Positions 44,517-54,639 of a DNA stretch of 64,000 nt are shown here, in pieces. The position numbers and the translations under genes were made by a program. The notes beneath the pieces were generated by a model. It was given only the letters and a program-made list of their open reading frames with translations, searched no databases and was not told where the DNA came from. Each line of letters starts with the position of its first letter. The first letter of the stretch is position 1. This stretch comes from Norana najaformis (Eukaryota > Annelida > Clitellata > Crassiclitellata > Hormogastridae): NCBI GenBank assembly GCA_964023275.1, contig OZ029921.1:10237306-10301305 (forward strand). Reading direction: 5' to 3'.

Positions 44517-46154
44517 CTACTCCCATGTAGCGCCGGGTTTTTTCCCGACCAGCAAATAAGTATTCATGTCTCCCTTTCCCTTGACGTACGTCTTTCCTCG
44601 ATACTCGAACTCGAACTTGTCGCTGAGCTTCTTGGCCGTGTCCTCGGTGACCTGGATTCGTTCGTGGACCCCGGTTGAATACATGCGGCTGGCTATGTTC
44701 ACCGTGTCACCCCAGATGTCGTAGAGCAGCTTCGTCGTCCCTATGACTCCGGCCGTCACCTCACCGAAGTTGTATCCGACGGCCATTTCGAAGTCAAAGT
44801 TGAAGATGTCCTTGTTGAACTCTTCCAGTTTTCTGAGGATGTCGATTGAGAAGTCCATCAGGGCGTAGAGGTGTGCGTTCGGATCCTTGTTCTCGTTTCT
44901 CGTCTGCGGGTTGAGACCGGAAGCGGCCATGAGACAGCTGCCGATAGTCTTGATCTTTTCGACGTCCTTGTACTTGGGTTCGTCGAACAGGTCCTCGAAG
45001 TCGCCCATCAGTTCGTTGAGGACGCGAAGGTATTCCTTTCCGCCCTCGAACGACTCGTCGTAGAAATCGTCAAAATTGGAGATCTTGGCAAAGATGACTC
45101 CGACGTCCTTGTGGTTCTTGCAGTAGCGATCATGGTGCTTCAGAAGGTCGGCCACGTGCTCTGGGACGATGTTATGCAGCAGCCAGTCGGCCTGTTCTTT
45201 CTCCGTCTCGATCTTCTGTCGATCCTTTACGGCCTGGACGTCGCCATGGTAACAGACCCGATAGCCAATTTCGATCTCGCGGTTGAGAAACCAGAGAAGC
45301 AGAAGGAGCAGAGCCACGTCAAAGATCAGCTCCAACTGCGAGGAGTGGCTTCCGGAAAACACCATTGGAACTATCGAAGTAGGAGTCACCGTCGATGAGT
45401 TGGTGATGTTGAGACCCTGACAGGAGTAGGAGGAAGAGTTAGTGGTTAGAGTGGAGTTAGTGCAATCTGGCAGATCGAGACCTGGTCTGGGACAAACTCC
45501 GACTGCCAGAAAAATCACCAGAATCAAGCTGGCGACTGTTGCAAGCGACGACTTCATAATGGAACAGAGCATCGTGAAATTGCAGAAGTGCAGCAGAGAG
45601 GCAATGATGAGGAGACAGTAAAAGAACTCGCTCTGAGGAATGTCCTTGAAGATATCGCACGAGAAAAGCGAGAAAACAACGACCGTCGGCAGACTGGCAA
45701 TTAGTCCTCCGAGCAAGTGCCTCGGATACCAACTGGACATGAACTGACCGGCCTTCTCCGCCGCTGGACTCACGGAAATGGCCAGGAACACGTGCAGCAG
45801 CATAAGCACGAGCACAAAAAGTTCGAGTAGGAGTCCGACGACAAAGACGGCGATCCAGGCAACGCTGAACCCACTGAACGCAATGAAGCAACACACGGAG
45901 ATGAAGATAAAGAAGACGAAGGAGACAACCATGTCAAAAAGACTCGTGATGTGCGGCAGAGAGAAGGTCAGGACAGCGTTGGTCTTGTTCGAATCTCCCC
46001 AGCAGTGTCTACGGTAGTCATCTTCGAGATCGCGATCCAGGAAGTGCAGCGTGCACTGGTTGATCGGAGGATGGTAAAGGTAGTCCTCAACGTCACTGCA
46101 TTCGCTGATGCATTTTACCAATTCCTTGTCAGCCTCTTCGTCTTGCTGTTTCGG
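44517..46154 (-). CDS. ADCY9: ADCY9-type adenylyl cyclase, last exon (second membrane block and C2 catalytic domain)
   Basis: This single large exon encodes about 545 residues. It opens with DYLYHPPINQCTLHFLDRDL, the segment before the second six-helix block in ADCY9. Six hydrophobic segments follow (ORF residues about 72-290, numbered from the TTG codon at 46163), with several NST/NSS/NIT sequons in the last outer loop (236-257). The C2 cyclase domain starts at about residue 353. Catalytic and purine-binding positions look intact: EKIKTIG (Lys), LYDIWGDT (Asp), NIASRM (Asn, Arg) and VKGKGDM (Lys). The GTTKLLYDIWGDTVNIASRM block is the ADCY9 form. The product would make cAMP from ATP in the plasma membrane, paired with a C1 domain encoded upstream. 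The stop (44517-44519) follows only about 10 residues after the domain. The acceptor is taken at GCTTCAG|CCG (46154), in phase with the exon at 52.2 kb; TTTCAG|GC at 46198 is an alternative. Confidence 0.92.
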   Translation of the reverse strand, partial: PKQQDEEADKELVKCISECSDVEDYLYHPPINQCTLHFLDRDLEDDYRRHCWGDSNKTNAVLTFSLPHITSLFDMVVSFVFFIFISVCCFIAFSGFSVAWIAVFVVGLLLELFVLVLMLLHVFLAISVSPAAEKAGQFMSSWYPRHLLGGLIASLPTVVVFSLFSCDIFKDIPQSEFFYCLLIIASLLHFCNFTMLCSIMKSSLATVASLILVIFLAVGVCPRPGLDLPDCTNSTLTTNSSSYSCQGLNITNSSTVTPTSIVPMVFSGSHSSQLELIFDVALLLLLLWFLNREIEIGYRVCYHGDVQAVKDRQKIETEKEQADWLLHNIVPEHVADLLKHHDRYCKNHKDVGVIFAKISNFDDFYDESFEGGKEYLRVLNELMGDFEDLFDEPKYKDVEKIKTIGSCLMAASGLNPQTRNENKDPNAHLYALMDFSIDILRKLEEFNKDIFNFDFEMAVGYNFGEVTAGVIGTTKLLYDIWGDTVNIASRMYSTGVHERIQVTEDTAKKLSDKFEFEYRGKTYVKGKGDMNTYLLVGKKPGATWE

Positions 46155-46675
46155 CTGAAGCAAGTGTGCTACTCCAGTCGTATTCGTTGGTTCCTCGCCT
46201 GAAATGCGAATACCACTTACAGATGAGGAATATTAAGCCCTCTAACCTTGTGACCTAGGCTAATCTATGGAACCAAATTTAACCAACGAAAGCCGTGGTT
46301 ACTATTTGCTGCCGCGTCTGACTGTACATTTAAGTAAGGCAAACGAAGATAAGACAAAGCTATTCATTCATTTGGTGGTAATAAACAATTCATGGCAAAC
46401 ATAAGTACACCCCATAGGAAAACTCGATTTCCAAGAATAGGATTAAGTCGTAAACTAAAGGCCAGGCTACATACTGAAAATAAACATAAAGATTTTGTCA
46501 GAAGAAAGTTTCGGACCAACAGTCGAACTTTATCCTAAAGACAGTCTAAATGAGCCAAGCAGGTAAGCTAAAACAAGGGCATCAGCAATTTACGGGCTAG
46601 TTTGGAACCGGTCTTTTTTGTCTGATAAAACTGAAAGAAGCTGTTCTTCTGCAGCTCACCACAAACTTTGAGACT

Positions 46676-46705
46676 AATGATCTCCTGTCCAGACGGGAGA
46701 TCATT
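46676..46705. repeat. 10-bp stem hairpin
   Basis: AATGATCTCC and GGAGATCATT are perfect inverted complements around a 10-nt loop, 40 bp from the larger palindrome. Confidence 0.7.
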
Positions 46706-46743
46706 TCAATTTCACTTCACTGAATCCTTCCCAATTTGCATCC

Positions 46744-46785
46744 TTGCTAACCTATATGAGGTCATGACCTCATATAGGTTAGCAA
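46744..46785. repeat. 42-bp perfect palindrome
   Basis: TGCTAACCTATATGAGGTCA (46745-46764) is followed directly by its exact reverse complement. The symmetry extends one base further on each side and has no spacer. It lies in the intron before the last ADCY9 exon. Confidence 0.95.
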
Positions 46786-46799
46786 AAAACCTTCTTGAC

Positions 46800-47380
46800 A
46801 TAAACGCATAGTTTGACACTTGTAATCACGCTCATTTGATATCACTAGTCGTCCTCTGTTGTAGCTTCGCTCATTCTAATCTGCAAGACTAGTGCTCTGT
46901 GGCCCTTAGTTCTTCTTGCTGCGTTTGGTCTCCAGTTGCCTTCAGGGTAACATAGAGACCCAGTTTGGATCGCTGCCTTATTTCTAGTACGATGCAGATA
47001 CTAGCCAAGTGTTGCTCTCTCTTGAGAGTTAATGGCCCATCAATGTACTTAAGACACTCAGACCTAATCCTTGGTCCAGAGCAATGGCAGAGTCTATGTT
47101 CCGGGGCATTTCAGGCAATCTGTGCATGCGTGTCTTCGAGTCAGCCACTACTCTTGTCAAATATCCAACAGCCGTTTCGCTAACGCTTTCCTCTCGTAGA
47201 CTGTGCATGATCTTACTTCTATCACTTACGACAGATTTGCACAATTAAGTTCTCGCTTGCTTAGTCTCAAAGTTGCTTCGACACCGATGAATCCATTTGT
47301 AAACTACTGGAACGCGAGAGCTATCCTGGCGGTACTCGCTTGGGAATTGACCAGCTCCATTCTAAACGACGCTTGTGATA
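46800..47380. other. no gene recognised; possible LINE-derived sequence
   Basis: Short open frames only. The stretch leads into a LINE C-terminal remnant and may be part of it, but no diagnostic motif is clear. Confidence 0.3.
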
Positions 47381-47384
47381 TATA

Positions 47385-47690
47385 AAATTTTCAAATTCAA
47401 CCAAATTTTTCCTTTTATGTTGGACGACTTACACTGGCTTCCTCTTCTCATGAGAATCGGTTATAAAAATTTGCTTATCATGGGCAATTGTTTGGCTGTT
47501 AGTGCCCCCCCCCGTATCATAGGAAGTATGGAATTATATCTCCTCTCTTCCTTTGCAGAGCAGACCTCTCACTGTTCAGCATGCGATCATTGCTTTAGTT
47601 GGACCTTCATTTTGGAATGGGTAAAAAGGAAACCGAAGACAAGAACTCTCGAGGCTTCCTCTGCCTTTATTCCGTCAAAGGTTGGAGTCC
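47385..47690 (+). mobile_element. LINE C-terminal remnant
   Basis: The plus strand encodes LDDLHWLPLLMRIGYKNLLI and MGNCLAVSAPP, matching the LHWLP--RI-FK-LLL region of CR1/L2-like ORF2. Its distal end runs into the 19-bp minisatellite. Confidence 0.6.
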
Positions 47691-47698
47691 GCGCTTGT

Positions 47699-48154
47699 CA
47701 GCAGCCACGTCGGTTGTCAGCAGCCACGTCGGTTGTCAGCAGCCACGTCGGTTGTCAGCAGCCACGTCGGTTGTCAGCAGCCACGTCGGTTGTCAGCAGC
47801 CACGTCGGTTGTCAGCAGCCACGTCGGTTGTCAGCAGCCACGTCGGTTGTCAGCAGCCACGTCGGTTGTCAGCAGCCACGTCGGTTGTCAGCAGCCACGT
47901 CGGTTGTCAGCAGCCACGTCGGTTGTCAGCAGCCACGTCGGTTGTCAGCAGCCACGTCGGTTGTCAGCAGCCACGTCGGTTGTCAGCAGCCACGTCGGTT
48001 GTCAGCAGCCACGTCGGTTGTCAGCAGCCACGTCGGTTGTCAGCAGCCACGTCGGTTGTCAGCAGCCACGTCGGTTGTCAGCAGCCACGTCGGTTGTCAG
48101 CAGCCACGTCGGTTGTCAGCAGCCACGTCGGTTGTCAGCAGCCACGTCGGTTGT
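47699..48154. repeat. 24 x 19-bp perfect minisatellite
   Basis: The unit CAGCAGCCACGTCGGTTGT is repeated exactly 24 times (456 bp) with no variant seen. Since 19 is not a multiple of 3, each plus-strand frame cycles through all phases. All three are open and give the same 19-residue repeat (QQPRRLSAATSVVSSHVGC). The three long ORFs here are therefore a repeat effect. Confidence 0.98.
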
Positions 48155-48159
48155 TGTCT

Positions 48160-49180
48160 CGTCTTCTGTCATTTTGGAGCCTGGGTTTTCCTTTTTTAAT
48201 GCCGAACAATTTGGCATGTGTTCAAAGGAGATATACGATGGGGGAAGACCAGTCAGCATGAGGAACATTGATTAATGCCAATATAGGCTCAGTTTATGGT
48301 CAAAGCACATTGGAGATCTTGCATTGTGTTCCTCGAAGCATAGAAAATGGAGTTTTTATGTTGAATCATAAGAGAACAAGACAGCTTTGGGTTTGTTCGA
48401 TTGCTGTTTCGCGCTTCAGCTGAAAGACTCTTTAGCTCAAAGCCACGATAAATGGTTGTTTAGAGAGGTGTAAACTGATAGATTAAGCCTACTTTAAAAC
48501 TTAGACAAAGGATACTTTGACATGCTATCATCTAAAGCGTATCAATTCATACCTGTAGGAGACTTCATTTAAGGCGTTATTTTATGTCCATCTAAAAGGC
48601 ATATGCCATAATTTAACCGCAACAATGCTTTCAAGGTTCTTAGAGCTCGTCTAAAGAAATATTTTGGAGCTTTTGTCACTTGCTCATAAAAGCAAAAGGC
48701 CATGAGTTTAATTTGAACAGCTAAGAGTCCTGAGTCTACCACTGAGCAAAATTTATTAAATACTTATCCTGTAGGCTTCATCTGCACAAATTTTTTAGAA
48801 CAGAATGTTGCTTTCATGTTGGCAGACAAAAAATCGATACCTTTAACTTCCTCCTGGGTCGCTGTTGATAGATTCTCTCTCGACTCAGGCACGACCACAG
48901 ACGCTGAAGTTTCCTTCAGCTGAGCCTATGTGCACAATCAAACACTTCAACCAATCTGTAATAAACGATAAGATCCGAATCCAGGCAAAACTATGGCTAT
49001 TAATACCCGTTTCAGAAATATGCCAGATCCGACCGGCGTGTCGAATGGCATTATTGCCATCGATGTGTAAATGTATTTAAATATAGCAAGCAATAATGAC
49101 CTCTTGACGAACTGTGGGGCAATCATGGCAAAGTTAATGCTATAACGAGAATAAGATCTGCGAGACATCAAAGTACGTGT
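48160..49180. other. non-coding, no gene seen
   Basis: No recognised gene. AT-rich and without a named repeat. Confidence 0.4.
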
Positions 49181-49299
49181 ATGTGTGCATGCAGGCATGT
49201 ATATTTATAATGTGTGTATGTGTACATGTTTGTATGATGTTGAAGTCATAAAGAAAAAAAACGTTCGTCATCAAGCAAACAATGCTGAGAAATATAAAA

Positions 49300-49680
49300 A
49301 AATCACCGCTGGCGAGTCCCCGCATACACGAAGAAACCAGCCAATGTAGTTCAATCCAGAGTCAACAGTTGAAACAATGCTCAGAATTTCTGGACCATAC
49401 TGCGTCGAAGGTTGAAACGAACAACTACGGGCGATGATGACCGAGGTACACGATTATGAAGTCCATCGTAGATGGTAGAAGACGGAGCGTCCAAAAGACT
49501 CCCGAGCAAGACAGACATTGGCCGCCATTCGCAGAACTTACTTGTCGGTGGTTGACGGTCAGCTCCATTTCGAAGACTCTTCCCGCCATGCAAGATTTTC
49601 CGGACACAGACAGCGTAAGTGAATTTGCAGGTCTGAGGATCGACTGTTCACCCCTTGAAAAGTGAATTTGTCCTACATCG
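49300..49680. repeat. dispersed low-copy repeat, copy 2
   Basis: Shares GTAGATGGTAGAAGA-type sequence and minus-strand translation features (GRVFEMELTVNHRQV) with the blocks at 50400-50750 and 14140-14350. The family is not recognised. Confidence 0.45.
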
Positions 49681-49867
49681 GCGAGCCTTCGATGACACAC
49701 GACCGAACAACATCGGAAAAGACACTCGTCGTATGCGGAATCAACAGATGAATCCTAAACGCTCTTTCAATAACAGTAGTAGTTCGAACATATAAGAATT
49801 ATCGAGACGAAAAATTTCCCGAAATCACAGAGTCGGCAAAACATGTGACAACATGGCAGCAGACATG

Positions 49868-49940
49868 CGCAATAAGTTTTGTGTGTATGCATGCATGTAT
49901 GTATGTATTTATGTTTGTATATAGGTATGTATGTATGTAT
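49868..49940. repeat. (TATG)n microsatellite
   Basis: GTATGTATG runs directly upstream of SINE copy C. Confidence 0.85.
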
Positions 49941-49951
49941 TAAGGACACGG

Positions 49952-50132
49952 CAACCGACTGGTTAGAGCTTTCGTCTTGTGGCGCAGAGAGTATGGGTTC
50001 CAGCCTCCTCTGAGATGGTTACCGAGTAAGGACCTTGACCAAATCCTTCGCTAATAGTTGCTCAGCGCCATCGATTGATGCCTGCTTAGTCACTACATAG
50101 TGGCGCTTAATAAATGCAGAAATAATAATGAT
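49952..50132 (+). mobile_element. tRNA-derived SINE, copy C
   Basis: The tRNA-like A box (CAACCGACTGGTTAGAGC) and B box (GGGTTCCAGCC) are better kept than in copies A and B. The core GCGCCATCGATTGATGCC is followed by AGTGGCGCTTAATAAATGCA and an AAT tail. It is antisense to ADCY9, in an intron. Confidence 0.78.
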
Positions 50133-50139
50133 ACAAATG

Positions 50140-50262
50140 TGTATGCATTTATGTACGCATGTATATATTTTATATATGCATGTATCTATGCTTGTATGTA
50201 TATACGTGTATTTATATGTGTATATATTGTATTGTATGTATTGTAGTATGAATGCACGTTTG
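50140..50262. repeat. TATG/TGTA microsatellite
   Basis: Imperfect tetranucleotide units follow the SINE tail. Confidence 0.8.
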
Positions 50263-50399
50263 TTTGTGTGCATCTAGACGCCTAATACAAAGGCATTTAG
50301 TAGGCCTACATCTCAATTTGCGCTGCGCTTTCTCCCCTAAATGGTGCTATTTCGTTAAGAACAAACAACAGTTCATCTGTAAGCAAATAATACTTAGAT

Positions 50400-50750
50400 G
50401 ACTCAGAACTGGTGGACTCTCGCACTCGTTTATAGCCCAACCAATGTAGTCCATCTAGAATTGACGGTTTCCACCATATTCAGAGTTTCTAATCCATATT
50501 GCACGTGGTTACGCTCAGCGACTGACATTCCCTCGCAGATGGGAGAAGATGATGCGTGCGGATATCCCTCAGGGTTAGGGTCAGTAAGGGTCGGTCGATT
50601 GGTCTTAGAACCTCTCCGTGAGTGACGGTTGACGCCATTGCTGCAAAGACTTTGCCGAATTTGAGATTTGTCGGTCGCAGACGCCTTATATCCATCATGG
50701 GCTCGACATCGTCTACACGGAAACCAGCCAACCAGTTTAAAATGGCCTTC
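50400..50750. repeat. dispersed low-copy repeat, copy 3
   Basis: Parallel to copy 2 over its length. Shared traits include CTCGCAGATGGGAGAAGATG and, on the minus strand, KVFAAMASTVTHGEVL against GRVFEMELTVNHRQV. The spacing between copies 2 and 3 is about 1.1 kb in direct orientation. Confidence 0.45.
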
Positions 50751-50899
50751 TGGCTCAGTGATATGCGACCAGATATCGTCAAAAAACGCACGAAATCCAA
50801 AACAGACTTGAGAAATAACTTCGAAAGACAAATTTTGACCCAGTATAAGTCCGAACAAGAATTATTATCGAAGAAATTCAGCATATAGATCGGTGGATC

Positions 50900-52160
50900 G
50901 ATGGATGGATCGAATTTAATCTGAAAGCTTCTTTTGTGACGTTATCGTCGCACACGATTATATCAATCTTTGGTCGCTTCTAATTAAAATTCAATTCCTA
51001 AATCATAATTTCTGTACAAAGATAAGTTGGACAGAATTAATCAAGATCTAAATGTTTTCACAATGAAAAGGCACAGCGTACGCCATTGTTATCGGAACTT
51101 CTTATTGCCTAAACCTAGTTACCTGATTATTTTTGGAATAAACGCTGCTGCGCCTTCAGTTCTATGTCTGAGGCTGCAAAACAGCTGGTAGCTTTGAGGG
51201 GTTTTGCGAAAGCTCATCTAACAAAAATAACTGTTTCATTGTTCCGTAAGTGTATGTCATGATTTGCTTGGAAGTTTAGATGGGACCGAAATTATTACTA
51301 TTAAATCGTAAAAGCAATCTGGATGATTTCTAAAGCTTTACTTAAAAGTTAAATGCAGGCGAGCAGTGTGTCTATGAATGCTGCAAACCATGTGAAAAAT
51401 CTTGTTGCAAGAAGACCAGAAAATAGGAGACCAAAGGGGAACATTAGGCCTACGATTCATAAAAAGTTGCAAGTGAATTGCTCCACACAGAATGCTTCTG
51501 TCTAGTTTTTTGTTCTTTTCTGAGTCAGACTTAGAAGTAGCGATAAACTGTTTGAATTACTATAACGCAGTACAGATCATAGTGTGCTGAATTGCTTGTG
51601 TTTTCGTAATCAAAATTTTGTTCTTTTTAAGTGAAGGAGCGGAAAATTTAGTAGTGTTTGGAAACTTCTTTGTTTAACTTCACCTTTTGTAATATTAACA
51701 TTACATTTCACGTTTACTGGTAGGTAAACAACGGGTGATAAATGTTTTTTTTAAATTTTCTAGTTTACTCCTCTTGTGTAAGCTTAAAAAATACAGAAAC
51801 AATTGTAGATTCTAAGCTTATTGTAACGGGATGGACTTCAGATCACAGATGATATTTTTATCTAACATTAGATAATGATTAAAACCTGCTGCTTCTTTGA
51901 TTTTTATAAAACTCGTTTGCTTTTAAATAGCTTAATGGTGGATTCGGAGTAGACTTCATTACATGTTGTGATATAGATGTTTTGATATAAAATTTACAGT
52001 ACTTAAGATTTAAATTAATTCACGATGACATACATTTTTGGATGATACATGCATTCAACTTCAAGGACATGTTACAGAAATTTTATTTATTGACAATTTG
52101 TTTAAAGTCAACTTTCACATTGAAATGCACATGTTCATCAGAAAGCGTCTCAAATAGGCT
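50900..52160. other. AT-rich intronic sequence
   Basis: No gene or named repeat seen. It lies between the two ADCY9 exons. Confidence 0.4.
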
Positions 52161-52180
52161 TACAGCACCTTAGCGCACGT

Positions 52181-52220
52181 GATGGATGGATGGATGAATG
52201 AATGAATCAATCAATCAATC
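52181..52220 (+). repeat. GATG/AATG/AATC tetranucleotide array
   Basis: GATG units change to AATG and then to AATC, a few bases from the donor site of the ADCY9 exon. Confidence 0.85.
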
Positions 52221-52227
52221 AACTGAC

Positions 52228-52403
52228 CCCGTTGATCGGCTGCTTGCTGTTTGTCGTCGTGTAGTCGAGTTCCATGGCAACAGCTACGTCATTTTGCAGC
52301 GGCGATGGCAATGACGGCTGCCCGACGACTGTGACGTCATTCAGTGCAGTGTAGCTGATTGGCTCGCCACTCCTGCGGCCGACAATGAACCAGGTCTTGA
52401 GAG
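52228..52403 (-). CDS. ADCY9: probable ADCY9 upstream exon (end of C1a, start of C1b linker)
   Basis: On the minus strand, acceptor GATTCAG| is followed by a frame encoding LKTWFIVGRRSGEPISYTAL and a low-complexity hydrophilic stretch ending KQPING|GTCAGT. LKTWFIVGRR matches in position and character the LKTYLISGQR segment that ends the C1a domain of ADCY9, and a variable linker is expected next. The donor is phase 0 and joins in frame to the acceptor at 46154. The linker would be much shorter than the vertebrate one. The C1a exon before it was not found. The match is short, so the call is tentative. Confidence 0.55.
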
Positions 52404-52549
52404 CTGAATCAAGAAAAGCAGCAACTCGCAATCTGCAGACATGGAAACAAGGGCGTCCTCAACAATAACAGGCCTGCACAGTTAGTCTCCTCATGAAGTC
52501 GCATATGGCTGTGGCGGATCGGCCTTATACACTACCCCACTCAGTTCAC

Positions 52550-53605
52550 TCACTAAAATAGGAGACCAAAACGCTTTTACCCTCAGTTGATCATCACCTT
52601 TCACTGACGACACCCAGTTATTCCACTCTTTCTCTCCAAATTGTTTCAACGACTTTAAAGATCATCTTCTTCGTGTGGTTAAACAAATCTCCACCTGAAT
52701 GATTTATAATCTCTTGTCCTTGAACTAATCTAAAACCGAATTCATACTTACGGGCCTACTCAAGCAGCTCAAGAAAATTCCGGACCTTCTATATCCCTCA
52801 GCCAGGACTCTGCTTCCACCCACACCTTTAATACTGACTTTTCTGTCCGCAATTTAATATGTGTAACATTCAACCACAATCTCACCTTTTCTGATCATAT
52901 CACTCATCTTTCCCGTTCTTTATGCATATCTGCGACCTTCGCAGAATCCGCCCTATGCTTGACTTTAAAACTTCATCTACCATTGCCACATCCATAAACC
53001 ATGCAAAACGAGACTGCTGCAATTCAGTGTTCCTCAAGATAGATAGCTTAAAACACCTGCACGAATAGAGTACAAAGTCATATCCCTTACCTATAAGACA
53101 CTTCAATCCTCCTATCTTCGTCAGTATTTACGATCCGACCACTCCGTTCAACCCGCTCCTCTTCTGTCCTAACACTTCTTCGCCCTCTCGTCACCTTATC
53201 CTTAAAATTTGAAAATCGCTTCATAGCCATAGCTGCTCCACCCTCTCTGGAATAAACTCCTCCCAGAATTAGGAGAATTATCTCACTCATCAAACGAACT
53301 CACCATAACTACCTCTTGCAATTGCTGAGCAGGTCTTTCACCAAAAACCGAAAAAATTACTTTTCCAAAAATCTTATAATGATTGTTCCTCTTCCTCTTC
53401 TCTCTCTCCGCTCCAGTCCGAAACACCATCCGCCGTAACCGTCTGACTGTCTGGCTGCCTAACTTCTGGATCTTGGCCTGGAATCGAACACTTTCTACCT
53501 ATCGATTTTGTTTTGACTGAGATCCTGTGAATAAGCTGGTTCTCGATACTTGGTTTACACTGGGCGCTATAGAAATCTCGAGATTACGATTACGATTGCT
53601 AAGAA
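52550..53605 (+). mobile_element. CR1/L2-like LINE, RT C-terminal half and 3' end
   Basis: The plus strand encodes ICDLRRIRPMLDFKTSSTIA near 52930 and then DCCNSVF. Degraded PLWNKLLPELGELS near 53240 and the same 3' UTR as the elements at 34350 and 38556 follow, ending GGCGCTATAGAAATCTCGAG with ATTACG repeats near 53598. Many stops mean it is inactive. It is the only copy of this family on the plus strand. Confidence 0.8.
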
Positions 53606-53924
53606 GGAATATAACACGATATTTGTATGTTTGTTCACTTGTTACAAGCCTATCTTGTATTGTGTTTTCAGCAATTAAAGTGTTAAAAAGCAAAATGGGT
53701 CAATAATAATTGGCGAGTTTCACACAAAACTTTACTTATTTAAACTAACACCAGCATATATGGGCCCAATATTTCAAAAGTTTATATGAAAAATTTCAAA
53801 CTTCATTTCACTCAAATGTATAATAATAACAAGCATTGGTTTCTAGTGTACCTAGAATGACATTGGGTGTGCTCCTGGGAGCCGAAATATCTCGGCGCCC
53901 AAACGTTCTGCGCCTCATGTAAAG

Positions 53925-54438
53925 ACTCAGAGCAGCCATGTAAAGGCTCAGAGTAGACATGTAAAGGTTTAATAGTAGCCAAACAAAGGTTCAGAGTTGC
54001 CACGTAAAGGTTCAGAGTAGCCATACAGTACAACTGCTCAGAGTAGCAATGCAAGGGCTCAGAGTAGCCATGTAAAGGCTCATAGTAGCCATACAAAGGC
54101 TCAGATAAGCGATGAAAATGCTCAGAGTGGCCAAGTAAAGGCTCAGAGAAGCCATACAAAGGCTCAGAGTAGCCATGTAAAGGTTCAGAGTAGCCATACA
54201 GTACAACTGCTCAGAGTAGCAATGCAAGGGCTCAGAGTAGCCATGTAAAGGCTCATAGTAGCCATACAAAGGCTCAGATAAGCGATGAAAATGCTCAGAG
54301 TGGCCAAGTAAAGGCTCAGAGAAGCCATACAAAGGCTCAGAGTATCCATGCAAAGGCTCACATTAGCCAAGCAAAGGCTCAGAGTAGCAATGCAAAGGCT
54401 CAGAGTAGCCACGTAAAGGCTCAGAGCAGCCATATAAA
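53925..54438. repeat. 21-bp minisatellite with a 173-bp higher-order repeat
   Basis: About 24 diverged units built on AAAGGCTCAGAGTAGCCATG. A longer block starting at 54011 recurs at 54184 (period 173 bp), so part of the array was copied as a unit. The 21-bp period preserves frame and gives 7-residue Leu/Ser-rich repeats on the minus strand. Confidence 0.9.
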
Positions 54439-54530
54439 GGAGGAGGACGAGGAGGAGGAGGAGGAGGAGGACGAGGAGGACCAGGAGGACAAGGAGGACG
54501 AGGAGGACGAGAACGAGAAGGATCCATAAT
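54438..54530 (+). repeat. (GAG)n/(GAC)n purine-rich array
   Basis: Tandem GAGGAC and GAG triplets follow directly on the 21-bp array. Confidence 0.9.
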
Positions 54531-54639
54531 CAGCTCTGTTTGTCAGTCCATGTTTTAGTTAAGTTACACACGAAATTACTAGCTTAAATTGGACTTTCAC
54601 GTCGTTGGAAAGGCCACAGCCGCTTCTTCGATCTTTGTT

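Noticed and set aside
44871..45398. 175-aa plus-strand ORF
   Set aside because: It is antisense to the ADCY9 cyclase domain and a shadow of that codon usage.
47699..48154. CRISPR-like array or a large repetitive protein
   Set aside because: Units are contiguous with no spacers, and the 19-bp period alone makes three frames open. It is a minisatellite in an animal genome.
53812..54433. Minus-strand Leu-rich repeat proteins
   Set aside because: They come from the 21-bp minisatellite, which keeps frame. There is no start, splice context or flanking domain.
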